Source of the DNA: SIG440 sp045591095
Lineage (GTDB): Bacteria > Bacillota > Clostridia > Monoglobales > Monoglobaceae
NCBI GenBank assembly: GCA_045591095.1
Contig: JAZNSF010000017.1
Span: 1 to 17,556, forward strand
Direction: 5' to 3'
Length of the DNA: 17,556 nucleotides
Positions 6,846 through 15,636 of this stretch are shown one piece after another (position 1 is the first letter of the stretch; each line of letters starts with the position of its first letter). A program made the position numbers and the translations under genes. The notes under the pieces were generated by a model. That model searched no databases, was not told the DNA's origin, and worked only from the letters and a program-made list of their open reading frames with translations.

Positions 6846-8444
6846 TTATACTTTCCTTGTATAATCAGGCAAAAGCTTGGGAGATACGGTCACTGTTTCG
6901 ATTCCCGCATCTTTTATTTCCTTCTCAAACGCATCGATATGCGAAAGGCTTAGCTTTCCAACCTTAACACTTTTAGCTTTAGACGCAGCATTTTGACCTG
7001 CGCTTCGGCCAAACACGATTATATCAAGAAGCGAGTTGCCCATAAGTCTGTTTCTGCCGTGAATTCCGCCTACTGCTTCGCCTGCAACAAAGAGGTTTTC
7101 TACATTTGTTGTCATACAGTCTTCAGTAATGTCAAGACCACCGTTTTGATAGTGAAGTGTAGGATAAATAAGGATTGGCTCCTTGCGGATATCGATTCCG
7201 TATTTTGCAAACATTCGCCACATAGCGGGGATTCTTTTCATAATAGTCCCCTCGCCGCCGATTTTTTCGATCATCGGAGTATCAAGCCATACGCCCATGC
7301 CGCCCCCTGTATCTACACCGTTACCTCTTTCGGAGCATTCTCGGATAATAGATGCGGCAGATACGTCACGTGTTTCGAGCGGATGCATAAAGACTTCGCC
7401 CTTTGCATTTACAAGCTTTGCACCAATCGAACGAACCTTCTCTGTAACAAGCGCGCCAAAAATCTGTTCGGGGTAAGCAGCACCTGTCGGGTGATACTGA
7501 AGCGTCTCGGCATAAAGAAGCTTTGCACCTGCTCTGTACCCAAGGACAAGACCGTCTGCAGTTGCGCCATAGTGGTTTGATGTCGGGAAGCCCTGATAGT
7601 GCATACGACCTGCGCCGCCTGTTGCAATGATAACGGTTTTTGCCTTTGCAACGAGAAGTTCTTTTGTTTCCATATTCATAAGAACTGCGCCTGCAGCGTT
7701 GCCGTTTTCGTCTAAAATAAGCTCGATTGCAGAAGTAAAATCAACAACCGGGATATTTCGGTTTAAAACTTCGTCGCGAAGAGTTCGCATAATTTCGGCA
7801 CCCGAATAGTCCTTTGCGGCATGCATTCTCTTTCTTGATGTTCCGCCGCCGTGGGTTGTTACCATTGTTCCGTCTTCTTCCTTGTCAAATTCGACACCAA
7901 GCTCGCTAAGCCACAAAATTGCATCAGGTGCGTCGCAAACAAGCTTTGAAAGAAGCTCTCTTTTTGCGGCAAAGTGTCCGCCACCAAAAGCGTCAACAAA
8001 GTGGATTGCAGGCGAATCGTTGGGTTTATCAGCCGCCTGGATGCCGCCCTCTGCCATCATTGTGTTAGCATCGCCCATACGAAGCTTTGTAACAATCATA
8101 ACATCTGCCCCGGCTTCATGAGCCTCGATTGCAGCCGAAGTACCTGCACCGCCACCGCCGATGATTAAAACGTCGGTTTCGTAATCAGGCTTTTCGAGGT
8201 CGACACTATCTTTTGTGATGCGGCTGTGAGCCTGCAAAATTTCGGCAAGCTCGGTTGGGACCTTGTCGCCCTTGTTGGGGCCGATTTTTAAAATATCAAA
8301 TTCGTCCTGCTTATAGTCCGGATGAAAAGCCGCAAGCAAATCTTCTTTCTGCTTTGTAGTCATACGTTCCGGCTCTAATGCAATATTTTTTTCTCTTGCC
8401 GCTTCAACAGCTGCAAGAGACTCTTGAAATTTTTCCGAATACAT
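6846..8444 (-). CDS. frdA: FrdA-like fumarate reductase flavoprotein subunit (532 aa)
   Basis: Catalytic FAD subunit of the succinate dehydrogenase/fumarate reductase family, probably reducing fumarate to succinate, or a related enoate. The FAD Rossmann motif is at 92-106 (DVLIIGGGGAGTSAA), after an unusual extension of about 90 residues. Substrate and proton-transfer residues of the family are visible: H318 in QYHPTG, E335 in TEKVR, R359 in TRD, H431 in HYQNGG and R466 in GRNRLMGNS. The histidine that binds FAD covalently in E. coli-type enzymes is replaced (ANTMMAEGG, N127), so the FAD should be non-covalent. The C-terminal helical region is shorter than in membrane-type enzymes. It is the last gene of the operon, 14 bases after frdB, with an AAGGAGG site. 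L-aspartate oxidase is an alternative, but the neighbours do not support it. Confidence 0.82.
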   Translation of the reverse strand: MYSEKFQESLAAVEAAREKNIALEPERMTTKQKEDLLAAFHPDYKQDEFDILKIGPNKGDKVPTELAEILQAHSRITKDSVDLEKPDYETDVLIIGGGGAGTSAAIEAHEAGADVMIVTKLRMGDANTMMAEGGIQAADKPNDSPAIHFVDAFGGGHFAAKRELLSKLVCDAPDAILWLSELGVEFDKEEDGTMVTTHGGGTSRKRMHAAKDYSGAEIMRTLRDEVLNRNIPVVDFTSAIELILDENGNAAGAVLMNMETKELLVAKAKTVIIATGGAGRMHYQGFPTSNHYGATADGLVLGYRAGAKLLYAETLQYHPTGAAYPEQIFGALVTEKVRSIGAKLVNAKGEVFMHPLETRDVSAASIIRECSERGNGVDTGGGMGVWLDTPMIEKIGGEGTIMKRIPAMWRMFAKYGIDIRKEPILIYPTLHYQNGGLDITEDCMTTNVENLFVAGEAVGGIHGRNRLMGNSLLDIIVFGRSAGQNAASKAKSVKVGKLSLSHIDAFEKEIKDAGIETVTVSPKLLPDYTRKV

Positions 8445-8458
8445 ATTTCTTTTCCTCC

Positions 8459-9133
8459 TTACTTTTCTATTTCGCGAGTGTTGTAAAGTTCTTTCATTTC
8501 TTCGACCGGCTTTTGCATAAGCGCCTCGATAAGTTCTTTAAAGTCGCCGTCTTTGATTTCCTTTACTCTTTCCTCTAAGTGTCCGCAGCCGGGAGCTAGG
8601 TACTTACCGTTAATTCTTCTTGCAAGCATTGCAACCTGAGGATGCGAAATGCCTGCCGGGCATCTTGACGAACAAACACCGCACATTACGCAGTCAAAAG
8701 ACTCCTCTGCGCACTTTTCGAAGTCGCCTCGCTGAGCGTAAGCGATGTACTGCATAACGTTAAGCTCCTGAGTGCAGCTTTTTGTGCAGGCATTACAGCC
8801 GATACACGCATAAATCTCGGGGTAAAGCTGCATCATAACAGATTCATTCACCGGGATATTTTCGATATCGTAGCCTTCCTTAACAAGTGGGAAGAAAGGA
8901 AGTGTTGCGATATACATATTATCCTCGACCTTTGTCTGACAAGCAAGGCAAGCTTTAAGCTCCTTGTCGCCTTTTATGCGGTAAATTGTTGCACAAGCGC
9001 CGCAAAAACCGTTACGGCAACCGCAACCGCGAACCAGCTGGTAGCCGGCATATTCCATAGCGGTCATAATTGTTAAATTTTCGGGTACTTCGTATTTTTT
9101 GCCGAAAAGAAATATACTAACTAATTTTTCCAT
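8459..9133 (-). CDS. frdB: FrdB-like iron-sulfur protein with one 2Fe-2S and two 4Fe-4S motifs (224 aa)
   Basis: Electron-transfer subunit that should pass electrons to the FrdA-like flavoprotein. The N-terminal plant-type 2Fe-2S domain has C39, C44, C47 and C62 (CRNGFCGAC...C); C37 and C65 are nearby. The C-terminal domain has two full CxxCxxCxxxC motifs: C110/113/116/120 and C148/151/154/158. Standard fumarate reductase subunits have a 3Fe-4S motif for the second site that faces the quinone; here it reads as 4Fe-4S. The start at 9133 was chosen over an upstream ATG (9250) because AAAGGAG lies 8 bases before it and the longer form overlaps flxA. Thiol:fumarate reductase TfrB of methanogens has a similar front half, with a CCG domain fused behind it. 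No membrane anchor gene follows. Confidence 0.82.
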   Translation of the reverse strand: MEKLVSIFLFGKKYEVPENLTIMTAMEYAGYQLVRGCGCRNGFCGACATIYRIKGDKELKACLACQTKVEDNMYIATLPFFPLVKEGYDIENIPVNESVMMQLYPEIYACIGCNACTKSCTQELNVMQYIAYAQRGDFEKCAEESFDCVMCGVCSSRCPAGISHPQVAMLARRINGKYLAPGCGHLEERVKEIKDGDFKELIEALMQKPVEEMKELYNTREIEK

Positions 9134-9146
9134 TCTTACCTCTCCT

Positions 9147-9977
9147 TTAATATTCATCCGGAAGCTCGTCAAGCTCGTCGCATCTGAATACCGGACCGTC
9201 TTTGCACACATATTTTGCACCAACATTGCATCTTCCGCACTTGCCGACACCGCACTTCATACGAAGTTCGAGCGTTGTGTAAACCTGAGTCTTATCAAAG
9301 CCAAGTGCCGAAAGCCCCTCAAGCGTGAACTTAATCATAATGGGCGGACCACAGATAATTGCTGTTTTGTTTGTGTCAAACCCAAGCTCTTTTACGTAGT
9401 TTGGAACAAACCCAACGTGGCCGTCCCAGCCATCCTGGTGGTTGTCTATTGTAAGATGCACCTTTACGCCCGCATCATTAGACCATTCGTCAATGATTTC
9501 CTTATAGTCAAGAAGATCATCTTTACTTCTTGAACCATAAACAATATCAATTTCGCCGTAGCGGTCGCGGTAGTGCCTGCAGTAATTGATAACACTGCGA
9601 AGCGGTGCAAGACCAACGCCACCGGCAATAAAGAGAAGGTTTTTGCCGCTGAATACATCGTCAACCGGGAAAGGTTTTCCGTATGGGCCACGGATTGTAA
9701 TCTGCTGACCAACCTCTGCCTGATGCAGCCAGTCTGTTACGCATCCGCACTTTTTGATGGAAAACTCCATATATTCTTCATTTGTAGGAGAAGATGTTAT
9801 CGAAAACATCGCCTCGCCCACCCCGGGAACCGAAAGCATTGCGCACTGGCCGGGGCGGTGGTCAAAGGCTTTTTTGCCGTCCGTGGTCACAACCCTGAAA
9901 GTTTTGATATCAGGTGTATCGATACGGACATCGGTTATAACGCCGACTTTGGGGATTAAAGTTTCTTCTCTGGTCAT
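9147..9977 (-). CDS. flxA: FlxA-like FAD/NAD(P)H-binding reductase (276 aa)
   Basis: Probable electron entry module that oxidises NAD(P)H, of the ferredoxin-NADP reductase type and related to the sulfhydrogenase gamma subunit and anaerobic sulfite reductase AsrB. An FAD-binding barrel covers about 8-105 (FSITSS at 58-63, GPYGKPFP at 97-104). The nucleotide-binding domain has FIAGGVGLAPLRS (116-128) and CGPPIM (209-214). The C-terminus carries four cysteines for a 2Fe-2S cluster: C242, C247, C250 and C258. The start at 9977 overlaps the flxB stop as ATGA and has a GGAGGGG site, indicating translational coupling. A longer start at 10046 would overlap flxB by 73 bases and is less likely. AsrB or HydG are alternative names, but the FlxBCD-Hdr neighbours favour FlxA. 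Confidence 0.85.
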   Translation of the reverse strand: MTREETLIPKVGVITDVRIDTPDIKTFRVVTTDGKKAFDHRPGQCAMLSVPGVGEAMFSITSSPTNEEYMEFSIKKCGCVTDWLHQAEVGQQITIRGPYGKPFPVDDVFSGKNLLFIAGGVGLAPLRSVINYCRHYRDRYGEIDIVYGSRSKDDLLDYKEIIDEWSNDAGVKVHLTIDNHQDGWDGHVGFVPNYVKELGFDTNKTAIICGPPIMIKFTLEGLSALGFDKTQVYTTLELRMKCGVGKCGRCNVGAKYVCKDGPVFRCDELDELPDEY

Positions 9978-10999
9978 GCTTTTTCCCCTCCAATCTTTTT
10001 CATTACTTTTACAATATTCATCGAAATCGGGCACTTTGAAAGGCATCTTCCGCAGCCTACACAGCCCAAAATGCCATCATTGTTTTCGGGATAATAAACC
10101 AGCTTGTGCATAAATCTTTGACGGAAGCGTTCTTTTTGAGTAAGGCGGTTGTTGCCGTGCGCCATTTTGGTAAAGTCAGAATACATACAAGAGTCCCAGC
10201 ATCTAAATCTTATAACGCCGTTTCCTGTATTAAAGTCTTTTATGTCATAGCACTGACAGGTCGGGCAAACAAATGTACATGTTCCGCAGCCGAGGCAAGC
10301 CGCAGAAAGCTCGTCCCAGGCAGGACTATTAAAGAATTCATCTGTCTTTCCGCCGCCAAATGCATCTGTATTAAGGTCTTTAAGCGGAAGTTTTTCCATG
10401 ATAGCCGAAATCTTTTCTTTCTGCTCAAGAACAGCGCTTTCGTCACATTCTTGGGTTAGCCTCGAAATCTTTTCCAAAAGCTCTTCGCCTTTTTTGGTGT
10501 TTGCTTTTAGAAAAAGTTCGCTTTCAGTCTTCCAAGTTGTAACGTCGCCATCGGGGTCTTCGGGCGCGAGGCCAAAGGTCTTACAAAAACAAGTCTCGGA
10601 CGGTCTAGCGCACGCTGTTGAAACAATCACGCATTTTTCGCGTCTTGATGCATAGTAAGAGTCAACGGGCTCTGCTAAAAATACCCTATCCAAAATCTCA
10701 AAGCTTTTTACATCGCAGGCCCTTACGCCAAAGATAACAAAATCCTCGGTTTCGCATCGAGTGTCGATAACCTCAATGTTTTTGCCTTCTGTTTTAAATT
10801 TCATAAGGTCTTCCATTTGTGGGAAGAAGAAATCTTTGGGGCTTCTTACTGTATTTAACGAATCACTCCAAGTGATGCCGTCTTGCCACTCTTTGTAAGC
10901 TGCGCTACCGTCTTTTTGGTCAACCGGAAGGTACAGCTTCATGTACTTTGTGATTTCTTCAAACACCAAGTTCATTTTGTCAAGAGAACATTTACGCAT
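9974..10999 (-). CDS. flxB: FlxB-like 4Fe-4S dicluster protein (341 aa)
   Basis: Iron-sulfur electron carrier of the sulfhydrogenase beta/AsrA type, expected to link FlxA to the other Flx subunits. The N-terminal two thirds have scattered cysteines (C82, C95, C130, C137, C139), some in the spacing of this family. Two canonical 4Fe-4S motifs follow: C235/238/241/245 and C313/316/319/323. Further cysteines C248, C250, C267 and C271 may bind an additional cluster. There are no membrane helices. The start overlaps the flxC stop by 8 bases and has a GGGGGG ribosome site. The B versus C assignment in this pair is tentative. Confidence 0.75.
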   Translation of the reverse strand: MRKCSLDKMNLVFEEITKYMKLYLPVDQKDGSAAYKEWQDGITWSDSLNTVRSPKDFFFPQMEDLMKFKTEGKNIEVIDTRCETEDFVIFGVRACDVKSFEILDRVFLAEPVDSYYASRREKCVIVSTACARPSETCFCKTFGLAPEDPDGDVTTWKTESELFLKANTKKGEELLEKISRLTQECDESAVLEQKEKISAIMEKLPLKDLNTDAFGGGKTDEFFNSPAWDELSAACLGCGTCTFVCPTCQCYDIKDFNTGNGVIRFRCWDSCMYSDFTKMAHGNNRLTQKERFRQRFMHKLVYYPENNDGILGCVGCGRCLSKCPISMNIVKVMKKIGGEKA

Positions 11000-11990
11000 T
11001 TATATCCCCCCTGTCAAAAACTTCGCCGGGTTCTAAGTCCTCGGTAGTGTAATCCACAAGCGGAGCACGCGAGCCAACCTCGGCCCCTGCCTGATATTCG
11101 CCGTAAAATTCGTTGATGTCCTTTATGAACTTACGGTTTAAAAGATGAAGCGGAATATTCTGGGGACAAACTCTCGAACATTCTCCGCAGTCTGTACATC
11201 TTCCTGCAACGTGGTATGCCCTTATAATATGGAACATTTTCTCTTCGAAGCTGTTTGCCGCAGCCTTGTTCTCAACGCCCGACGCAGGATTGTCAAACAC
11301 GCATTTTTCGCAAGTACAAGCAGGGCAAGCATCACGACAGGCATTGCAACGGATGCAGCGCGAAAGCTGGTCTTGCCAGAAAAGAAATCTTTCGTCCGGT
11401 GTCATAGCTTCGATTTTCGCAATCTCGTCAAATCTTTTTGAGTCAATCACTTCGCCCGAATCCGCCATAAGCTCGTCATAGGCCACGTGTTTTTTGCTCT
11501 TACAGTTTTCGCAACGCTCCAAAAGAACATCTTTAGCCAAAATCGAAATCGGTCTTTCCTCATAAATTGTTGTAACAAGAATGCTGTCGCTCGTCTCGGT
11601 AATTTCGCTGATACCTTCGCCTGCTATCGCTTTCACCTTTGAAATGTCAGCCATACCCTCGCAAGGGATGCCAACTGCATAAACCTTCTCGCGGTCAAAG
11701 CGATGCTCGGTCAAAAGCTGGTTGAAGCTGTAGGTATCGCAAGGCTTTAGGAAAACAAGGATTTTGCCGTCGAAACGGTCGGTTTTTGAAACGAGATATT
11801 TAGAAAAGTTTGCTCCGCAAAAATCGCTAAAGACAAAATTTTCCTTTAAATCTTCGGTCGTTTTAAACATTTTAGGTGTTACATCGTAGCCAAATTCGCC
11901 CTTGCTCCAACCAAGTACTGCACTGACAGTACCGTTTTCGAGCAGAGAAACTGCTTTTTCTATAAGCTGTTGTTTAGTTATTTTTTGCAT
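10992..11990 (-). CDS. flxC: FlxC-like 4Fe-4S protein with FrhB-like N-terminus (332 aa)
   Basis: Iron-sulfur protein of the Flx group. The N-terminal part (about 70-165, with KPCD, GIPCEGM and CENCK) resembles the C-terminal region of FrhB/FdhB coenzyme F420 reductase subunits. Ferredoxin-like motifs follow: C212/215/218/222 with an extra CxxCxCxxC run (222-230), and C265/268/271/275. A site of the GGAGG type lies before the ATG at 11990, which is inside the flxD end (13-base overlap), so it is translated with flxD. Its exact role, probably docking of FlxB to FlxD/HdrA, is inferred from the gene set. Confidence 0.75.
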   Translation of the reverse strand: MQKITKQQLIEKAVSLLENGTVSAVLGWSKGEFGYDVTPKMFKTTEDLKENFVFSDFCGANFSKYLVSKTDRFDGKILVFLKPCDTYSFNQLLTEHRFDREKVYAVGIPCEGMADISKVKAIAGEGISEITETSDSILVTTIYEERPISILAKDVLLERCENCKSKKHVAYDELMADSGEVIDSKRFDEIAKIEAMTPDERFLFWQDQLSRCIRCNACRDACPACTCEKCVFDNPASGVENKAAANSFEEKMFHIIRAYHVAGRCTDCGECSRVCPQNIPLHLLNRKFIKDINEFYGEYQAGAEVGSRAPLVDYTTEDLEPGEVFDRGDINA

Positions 11991-12412
11991 CGCAGATCCT
12001 CCAATCTCTTGTTCTCGCCAAGTGCTGCTACTTTACTTGCAAAGTCGTTCATTGTAGCGGCAAATTTTGCACCTTCTGCCGCAGATACCCATTCAACGCG
12101 GGTACGTTCTTTTTCGATTCCTAAAAAGTCAAGCATCGAGAAAAGCGTTGCCATTCTTCTTCTTGTGTAGTAGTTTCCTGATGTGTAGTGGCAGTCGCCC
12201 GGGTGGCAACCACAGATGATAACACCGTCTGCACCCCTTTGGAACGCCCGAAGCACAAACATCGGGTTAACACGGCACGAGCAGGGAACTCTTATAATCT
12301 TTACATCTGCCGGATAGTTAAGACGGTTGTTGCCCGCAAGGTCTGCACCGGCATAAGAACACCAGTTGCAGCAAAAAGCAACAATCAAGGGTTTGTGTCC
12401 ATTTACTTGCAT
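11978..12412 (-). CDS. flxD: FlxD/MvhD-like 2Fe-2S protein (144 aa)
   Basis: Adaptor that carries electrons from a donor (hydrogenase or NADH dehydrogenase) into HdrA. It is a short single-domain protein with the usual cysteines: C14, C15 and C18 (CCNWC), C44 and C46 (PCSC), C67, C69 and C74 (CGCHPGDC). The length fits the MvhD family. It overlaps the hdrA stop by 10 bases and has a strong GGAGGTGG site. In hydrogenase systems MvhD sits beside MvhAG; no hydrogenase genes are present here, and Flx proteins follow instead, which points to NADH as donor. Confidence 0.88.
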   Translation of the reverse strand: MQVNGHKPLIVAFCCNWCSYAGADLAGNNRLNYPADVKIIRVPCSCRVNPMFVLRAFQRGADGVIICGCHPGDCHYTSGNYYTRRRMATLFSMLDFLGIEKERTRVEWVSAAEGAKFAATMNDFASKVAALGENKRLEDLRCKK

Positions 12413-14397
12413 ATTGCGTCCACCTCCGCCATAATCTGATTACTCTTAAATCCATTAAGGTCCATTGCGCCCGAGGGGCATACAACCGTACAAGCACCAC
12501 AGCCCTGACAAACCGCAGGATTTACAACTGCAACTCGTCTTATCTTGGTTGTTCTGTCGGGCATACGGAATTCCCTATTCTCATAAGTGATAGCGCCATA
12601 CGGACAAACCCTTTCGCAACTCGAGCAGCCGTTACACATAAGCTCATTCGATTGCGCAACGCAAGGGTTACCGGTAAGTTTATCTTTTGCCAAAAGTCCA
12701 ATAACTTTTGACGCCGCAGCCCCCGCCTGAGAAACTGTCTCGGGGATATCTTTGGGGCCCTGGCACGCGCCAGATAAGAACACGCCGGCTGTCGGGCTTT
12801 CGACAGGTCTTAGCTTTGGATGCGCTTCGGTAAAGAAGTCGTTGGTATCCATGCTTGCTGTAAGCATTGTCGCAAGAGGTCTTGCTGACTTGTCAGGCTC
12901 GATAGCGGCAGCTAGTACAACAAGGTCAGCGTCGATATGGAGCTGTTTGTTTTCGATAAGGTCTGAAGCCTGAACCTTTAGCTTATCACCCTCGGGAGTA
13001 ACCTTACCAACCATACCTTTGATGTATTTTACACCATATTCCTCAACTGCTCTACGGTAAAATTCGTCAAAGTTTTTGCCGGGAGTTCTTACGTCGATAT
13101 AGAATACATAAACCTCTGTGTCTGGGTATTTATCCCTTACAAGCATTGCGTGCTTTGCTGTATACATACAGCAGATTTTCGAGCAGTATTCTTTGCCCTT
13201 TTCGGCGCACGCGTCGCATCTTGAACCTACGCACTGCACAAATACGATTGTCTTTGGTGACTTTCCGTCCGATGGTCTTTCAAGGTGTCCCGCTGTCGGG
13301 CCTGCCGCATTTGTAAGACGTTCAAATTCCAGCGAAGTGATAACGTCTTTTGACTGACTGTACGAAAATTCGTCAAACTTTTCCATACTGATTGGATTAA
13401 ATCCGGTTGCAACAACAATCGCGCCGTATTTTTCGGTTATATACTCGTCTTTTTGGGTATAGTCAATCGCGCCTGCCGCACAAACTTTTGCACAAAGACC
13501 GCACTTGCCGTTTTTAAGCATATTGCAAGCATTTGGGTCGATTGTCGCAACCTTTGGAACTGCCTGCGCAAAAGGAATATATATCGCACTTCGGTTGTCC
13601 ATGCCGAGGTTAAATTCGTTTGGAACCTTTTTCATCGGGCACTTTTCAACGCAAGCCCCACAGCCGGTACAGATATCTTCTTTTACGTATCTTGCTCTTT
13701 TCTTGATGGTTACATCAAAGTTACCTACAAAGCCTTTTATTTCCGAAACTTCGCTGTATGAAAAGATACGGATATTTTCATTCTGTGCTACATCCACCAT
13801 CTTTGGCGTGAGGATACACGCCGCACAGTCAAGTGTGGGGAATGTCTTGTCAAGCTGCGCCATTTTGCCGCCGATAGTAGGCTTTGTTTCAACAATGTCT
13901 ACCCCGAAGCCGGCATCTGCAATATCAAGTGCAGTCTGAATACCCGCGATACCACCACCGATAACAAGCGCCCTTTTTGTTACAGGTGATTCGCCCGGTG
14001 TAAGCGGCGTATTGAGGTTTACCTTTGCAACTGCCGCCTTGCCTAAGATAATTGCTTTTTCTGTTCCTTTTTCCATATCCTTGTGGACCCAGGAACACTG
14101 TTCTCTTATATTGGCAATCTCTACCATATAAGGATTTAAACCTGCAGCTGCGGCAGTCTTTCTGAAAGTCGCCTCGTGCATACGCGGCGAGCACGAACAA
14201 ACAACAATGCCTGTAAGGTTGTGCGTCTTTACCGCATCCTTAATCATGTCTTGTCCTGCCTGAGAACACATATACTGATAGTCGGTGGAAAAGACCACGC
14301 CGGGCTCATCTTTAAGCGCCTCTGCGACAGCTTTTACGTCAACTGTACCTGCAATATTGCTTCCGCACCAACATACAAAAACTCCAACTCTTTGCAT
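12403..14397 (-). CDS. hdrA: HdrA-like flavoprotein, electron-bifurcating core (664 aa)
   Basis: FAD protein that in known complexes splits electrons between HdrB and ferredoxin. An N-terminal domain with C9, C11, C44, C67 and C101 is followed by the FAD motif VIGGGIAGIQTA (145-156) and DCAACILTPK (190-199), where some archaea use selenocysteine. Four ferredoxin motifs are seen: C243/246/249/253; C291 with C299/302/306; C588/591/594/598; and C630/633/636/640. The cysteine-rich stretch at 389-410 (CVGSRCDACAEK then CSKICC) is also typical. The length matches bacterial and archaeal HdrA. It is 15 bases after hdrC with a GGAGG site and overlaps flxD. Bifurcation itself cannot be read from sequence. 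Confidence 0.93.
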   Translation of the reverse strand: MQRVGVFVCWCGSNIAGTVDVKAVAEALKDEPGVVFSTDYQYMCSQAGQDMIKDAVKTHNLTGIVVCSCSPRMHEATFRKTAAAAGLNPYMVEIANIREQCSWVHKDMEKGTEKAIILGKAAVAKVNLNTPLTPGESPVTKRALVIGGGIAGIQTALDIADAGFGVDIVETKPTIGGKMAQLDKTFPTLDCAACILTPKMVDVAQNENIRIFSYSEVSEIKGFVGNFDVTIKKRARYVKEDICTGCGACVEKCPMKKVPNEFNLGMDNRSAIYIPFAQAVPKVATIDPNACNMLKNGKCGLCAKVCAAGAIDYTQKDEYITEKYGAIVVATGFNPISMEKFDEFSYSQSKDVITSLEFERLTNAAGPTAGHLERPSDGKSPKTIVFVQCVGSRCDACAEKGKEYCSKICCMYTAKHAMLVRDKYPDTEVYVFYIDVRTPGKNFDEFYRRAVEEYGVKYIKGMVGKVTPEGDKLKVQASDLIENKQLHIDADLVVLAAAIEPDKSARPLATMLTASMDTNDFFTEAHPKLRPVESPTAGVFLSGACQGPKDIPETVSQAGAAASKVIGLLAKDKLTGNPCVAQSNELMCNGCSSCERVCPYGAITYENREFRMPDRTTKIRRVAVVNPAVCQGCGACTVVCPSGAMDLNGFKSNQIMAEVDAICK

Positions 14398-14412
14398 TTT
14401 GTCCTTTCCTCC

Positions 14413-14802
14413 TTACTTTTGGTATTTTCTGAATGCGCTGACTAATAACTGCTGCGGAGTGTCTTCGTCCAAAAGCTTTGGCACATCATTTGCAGTCATT
14501 CGGCTTGCACCTTGTTTTTTGATTGCCTCAAGTCTAACTGCCTCCACAATCTTTGCAGGCTCGACACCCCTTGGGCATCTGTCAATGCAGGCAAAACAAG
14601 AAAGGCATCTATAAAGCGATTCTGATTTTAAAAGCGGCTCAATATCCCCCGATTCCACCATGCTTACAAACTGATGTGGATGATATTCCATCTCGCTGTA
14701 TGCCGGGCAGGTAGCCGAGCACTTTCCGCATTTCATACATTTTTTTGGGTTTACTCCGCTTTCGCGGATTATTTCCTCGCGAAGATACTTACTCGTTTCC
14801 AT
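14413..14802 (-). CDS. hdrC: HdrC-like 4Fe-4S subunit (129 aa)
   Basis: Small electron-transfer subunit between HdrA and HdrB. Two motifs are visible: C22/25/28/32 (CMKCGKCSATCP) and C66/69/72/76 (CLSCFACIDRCP). Its short length and lack of membrane helices match soluble HdrC. The ATG at 14802 lies 14 bases inside the hdrB end and has an AAGGAGG site, so the two are coupled. Confidence 0.93.
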   Translation of the reverse strand: METSKYLREEIIRESGVNPKKCMKCGKCSATCPAYSEMEYHPHQFVSMVESGDIEPLLKSESLYRCLSCFACIDRCPRGVEPAKIVEAVRLEAIKKQGASRMTANDVPKLLDEDTPQQLLVSAFRKYQK

Positions 14803-15586
14803 TTGTATCCTCCTTTACTCCCAGTGCTTCTGCCAAAAGCTCGGTAAAATAAACAACCGGCAGCTCGGCACCATTTTTAATCAGGTTATACTTGCAAAGC
14901 GGGCAAGCGGTAATAATCATCTCTGCGCCCTCGGCCTTGGCGTTCTGTATAACGGCCTCGCTGCTCTTTTTTGCCAAAGCAGGACTTTCGACGCTTACAT
15001 AGCCTCCGCAACATTCGTTTCGCATTGCGTAGATAACCGCCTCTGCCCCCAAAGCTTTTATGAAGTCCTCCATAATGCTTGGGTTTTCGGGGTCGTCCAT
15101 TTTCATAACGCCGCTTGGTCTAAGCAGTAAACAGCCGTAATATGCGGCAATCTTTTTGCCCTTAAGAGAATTTACCACCTTTTCTTTGAGGGTATCAAAC
15201 CCTACTAAATCACGAAGCATTTCAAGGAAGTGGTAAACCTCAGCTTCGCCAAAGTAGCCGCCGTCTTCCTTCATATAACGGTTTACTTTGTCCGAAAACT
15301 CCTTATCGGTCTTTATAGCGTGATTTGTTTGCTTTATAACATTGTGGCAGGCCGAGCACACTGTAACGAGCGGCCGATCTTTTTCCTTTGCTTTTTTCAG
15401 CGCGCGGACAGAAGAAAGCTTTGTAGCAACTTCGTTTTTTGCCGCTACAAACACGCCGCCGCAGCATTGCCAGTTTTCAATCTCTTCGAGTGTAATCCCC
15501 AAAGCCTCGGCTGATTTATGTGCATACATATCAAGGTCTTTTGCTTTGTTTTTCAGAGTACAGCCAGGGAAATAGCTAACTTTCAT
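14789..15586 (-). CDS. hdrB: HdrB-like subunit with two CCG domains (265 aa)
   Basis: In methanogens this subunit reduces the CoM-CoB heterodisulfide with two noncubane 4Fe-4S clusters. Both cysteine-rich CCG motifs are intact: C9, C41-C42, C77 and C80; then C152, C192-C193, C228 and C231. Cluster binding should therefore be possible. The bacterial substrate is unknown; in Flx-Hdr systems a disulfide such as that of DsrC has been proposed, and here transfer to the fumarate-reductase pair is an alternative. It follows the dehydrogenase gene by 50 bases, with no terminator between, and has a GGAGG site. Confidence 0.92.
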   Translation of the reverse strand: MKVSYFPGCTLKNKAKDLDMYAHKSAEALGITLEEIENWQCCGGVFVAAKNEVATKLSSVRALKKAKEKDRPLVTVCSACHNVIKQTNHAIKTDKEFSDKVNRYMKEDGGYFGEAEVYHFLEMLRDLVGFDTLKEKVVNSLKGKKIAAYYGCLLLRPSGVMKMDDPENPSIMEDFIKALGAEAVIYAMRNECCGGYVSVESPALAKKSSEAVIQNAKAEGAEMIITACPLCKYNLIKNGAELPVVYFTELLAEALGVKEDTNGNE

Positions 15587-15636
15587 TTTTATACCTCCGG
15601 ATTAATCTATTACTTCCAAATGCTTAGTCAAACTTT

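Noticed and set aside
6993..7580. Plus-strand open frame of 195 codons inside the frdA-like gene
   Set aside because: It is cysteine-rich nonsense opposite a conserved flavoprotein, as expected from the reverse reading of this codon usage.
6846..8444. L-aspartate oxidase (NadB) or APS reductase as identity of the flavoprotein
   Set aside because: No nadA/nadC or sulfate-reduction genes are near, and a dedicated FrdB-type partner precedes it; the HPTG and HYxxGG motifs fit the fumarate reductase family, though NadB shares part of them.
11978..15586. Hydrogenase-linked methanogen-type Hdr complex (MvhADG-HdrABC)
   Set aside because: No hydrogenase large or small subunit genes are present, the promoters, ribosome sites and T-box are bacterial, and FlxABC follow the MvhD-like gene.
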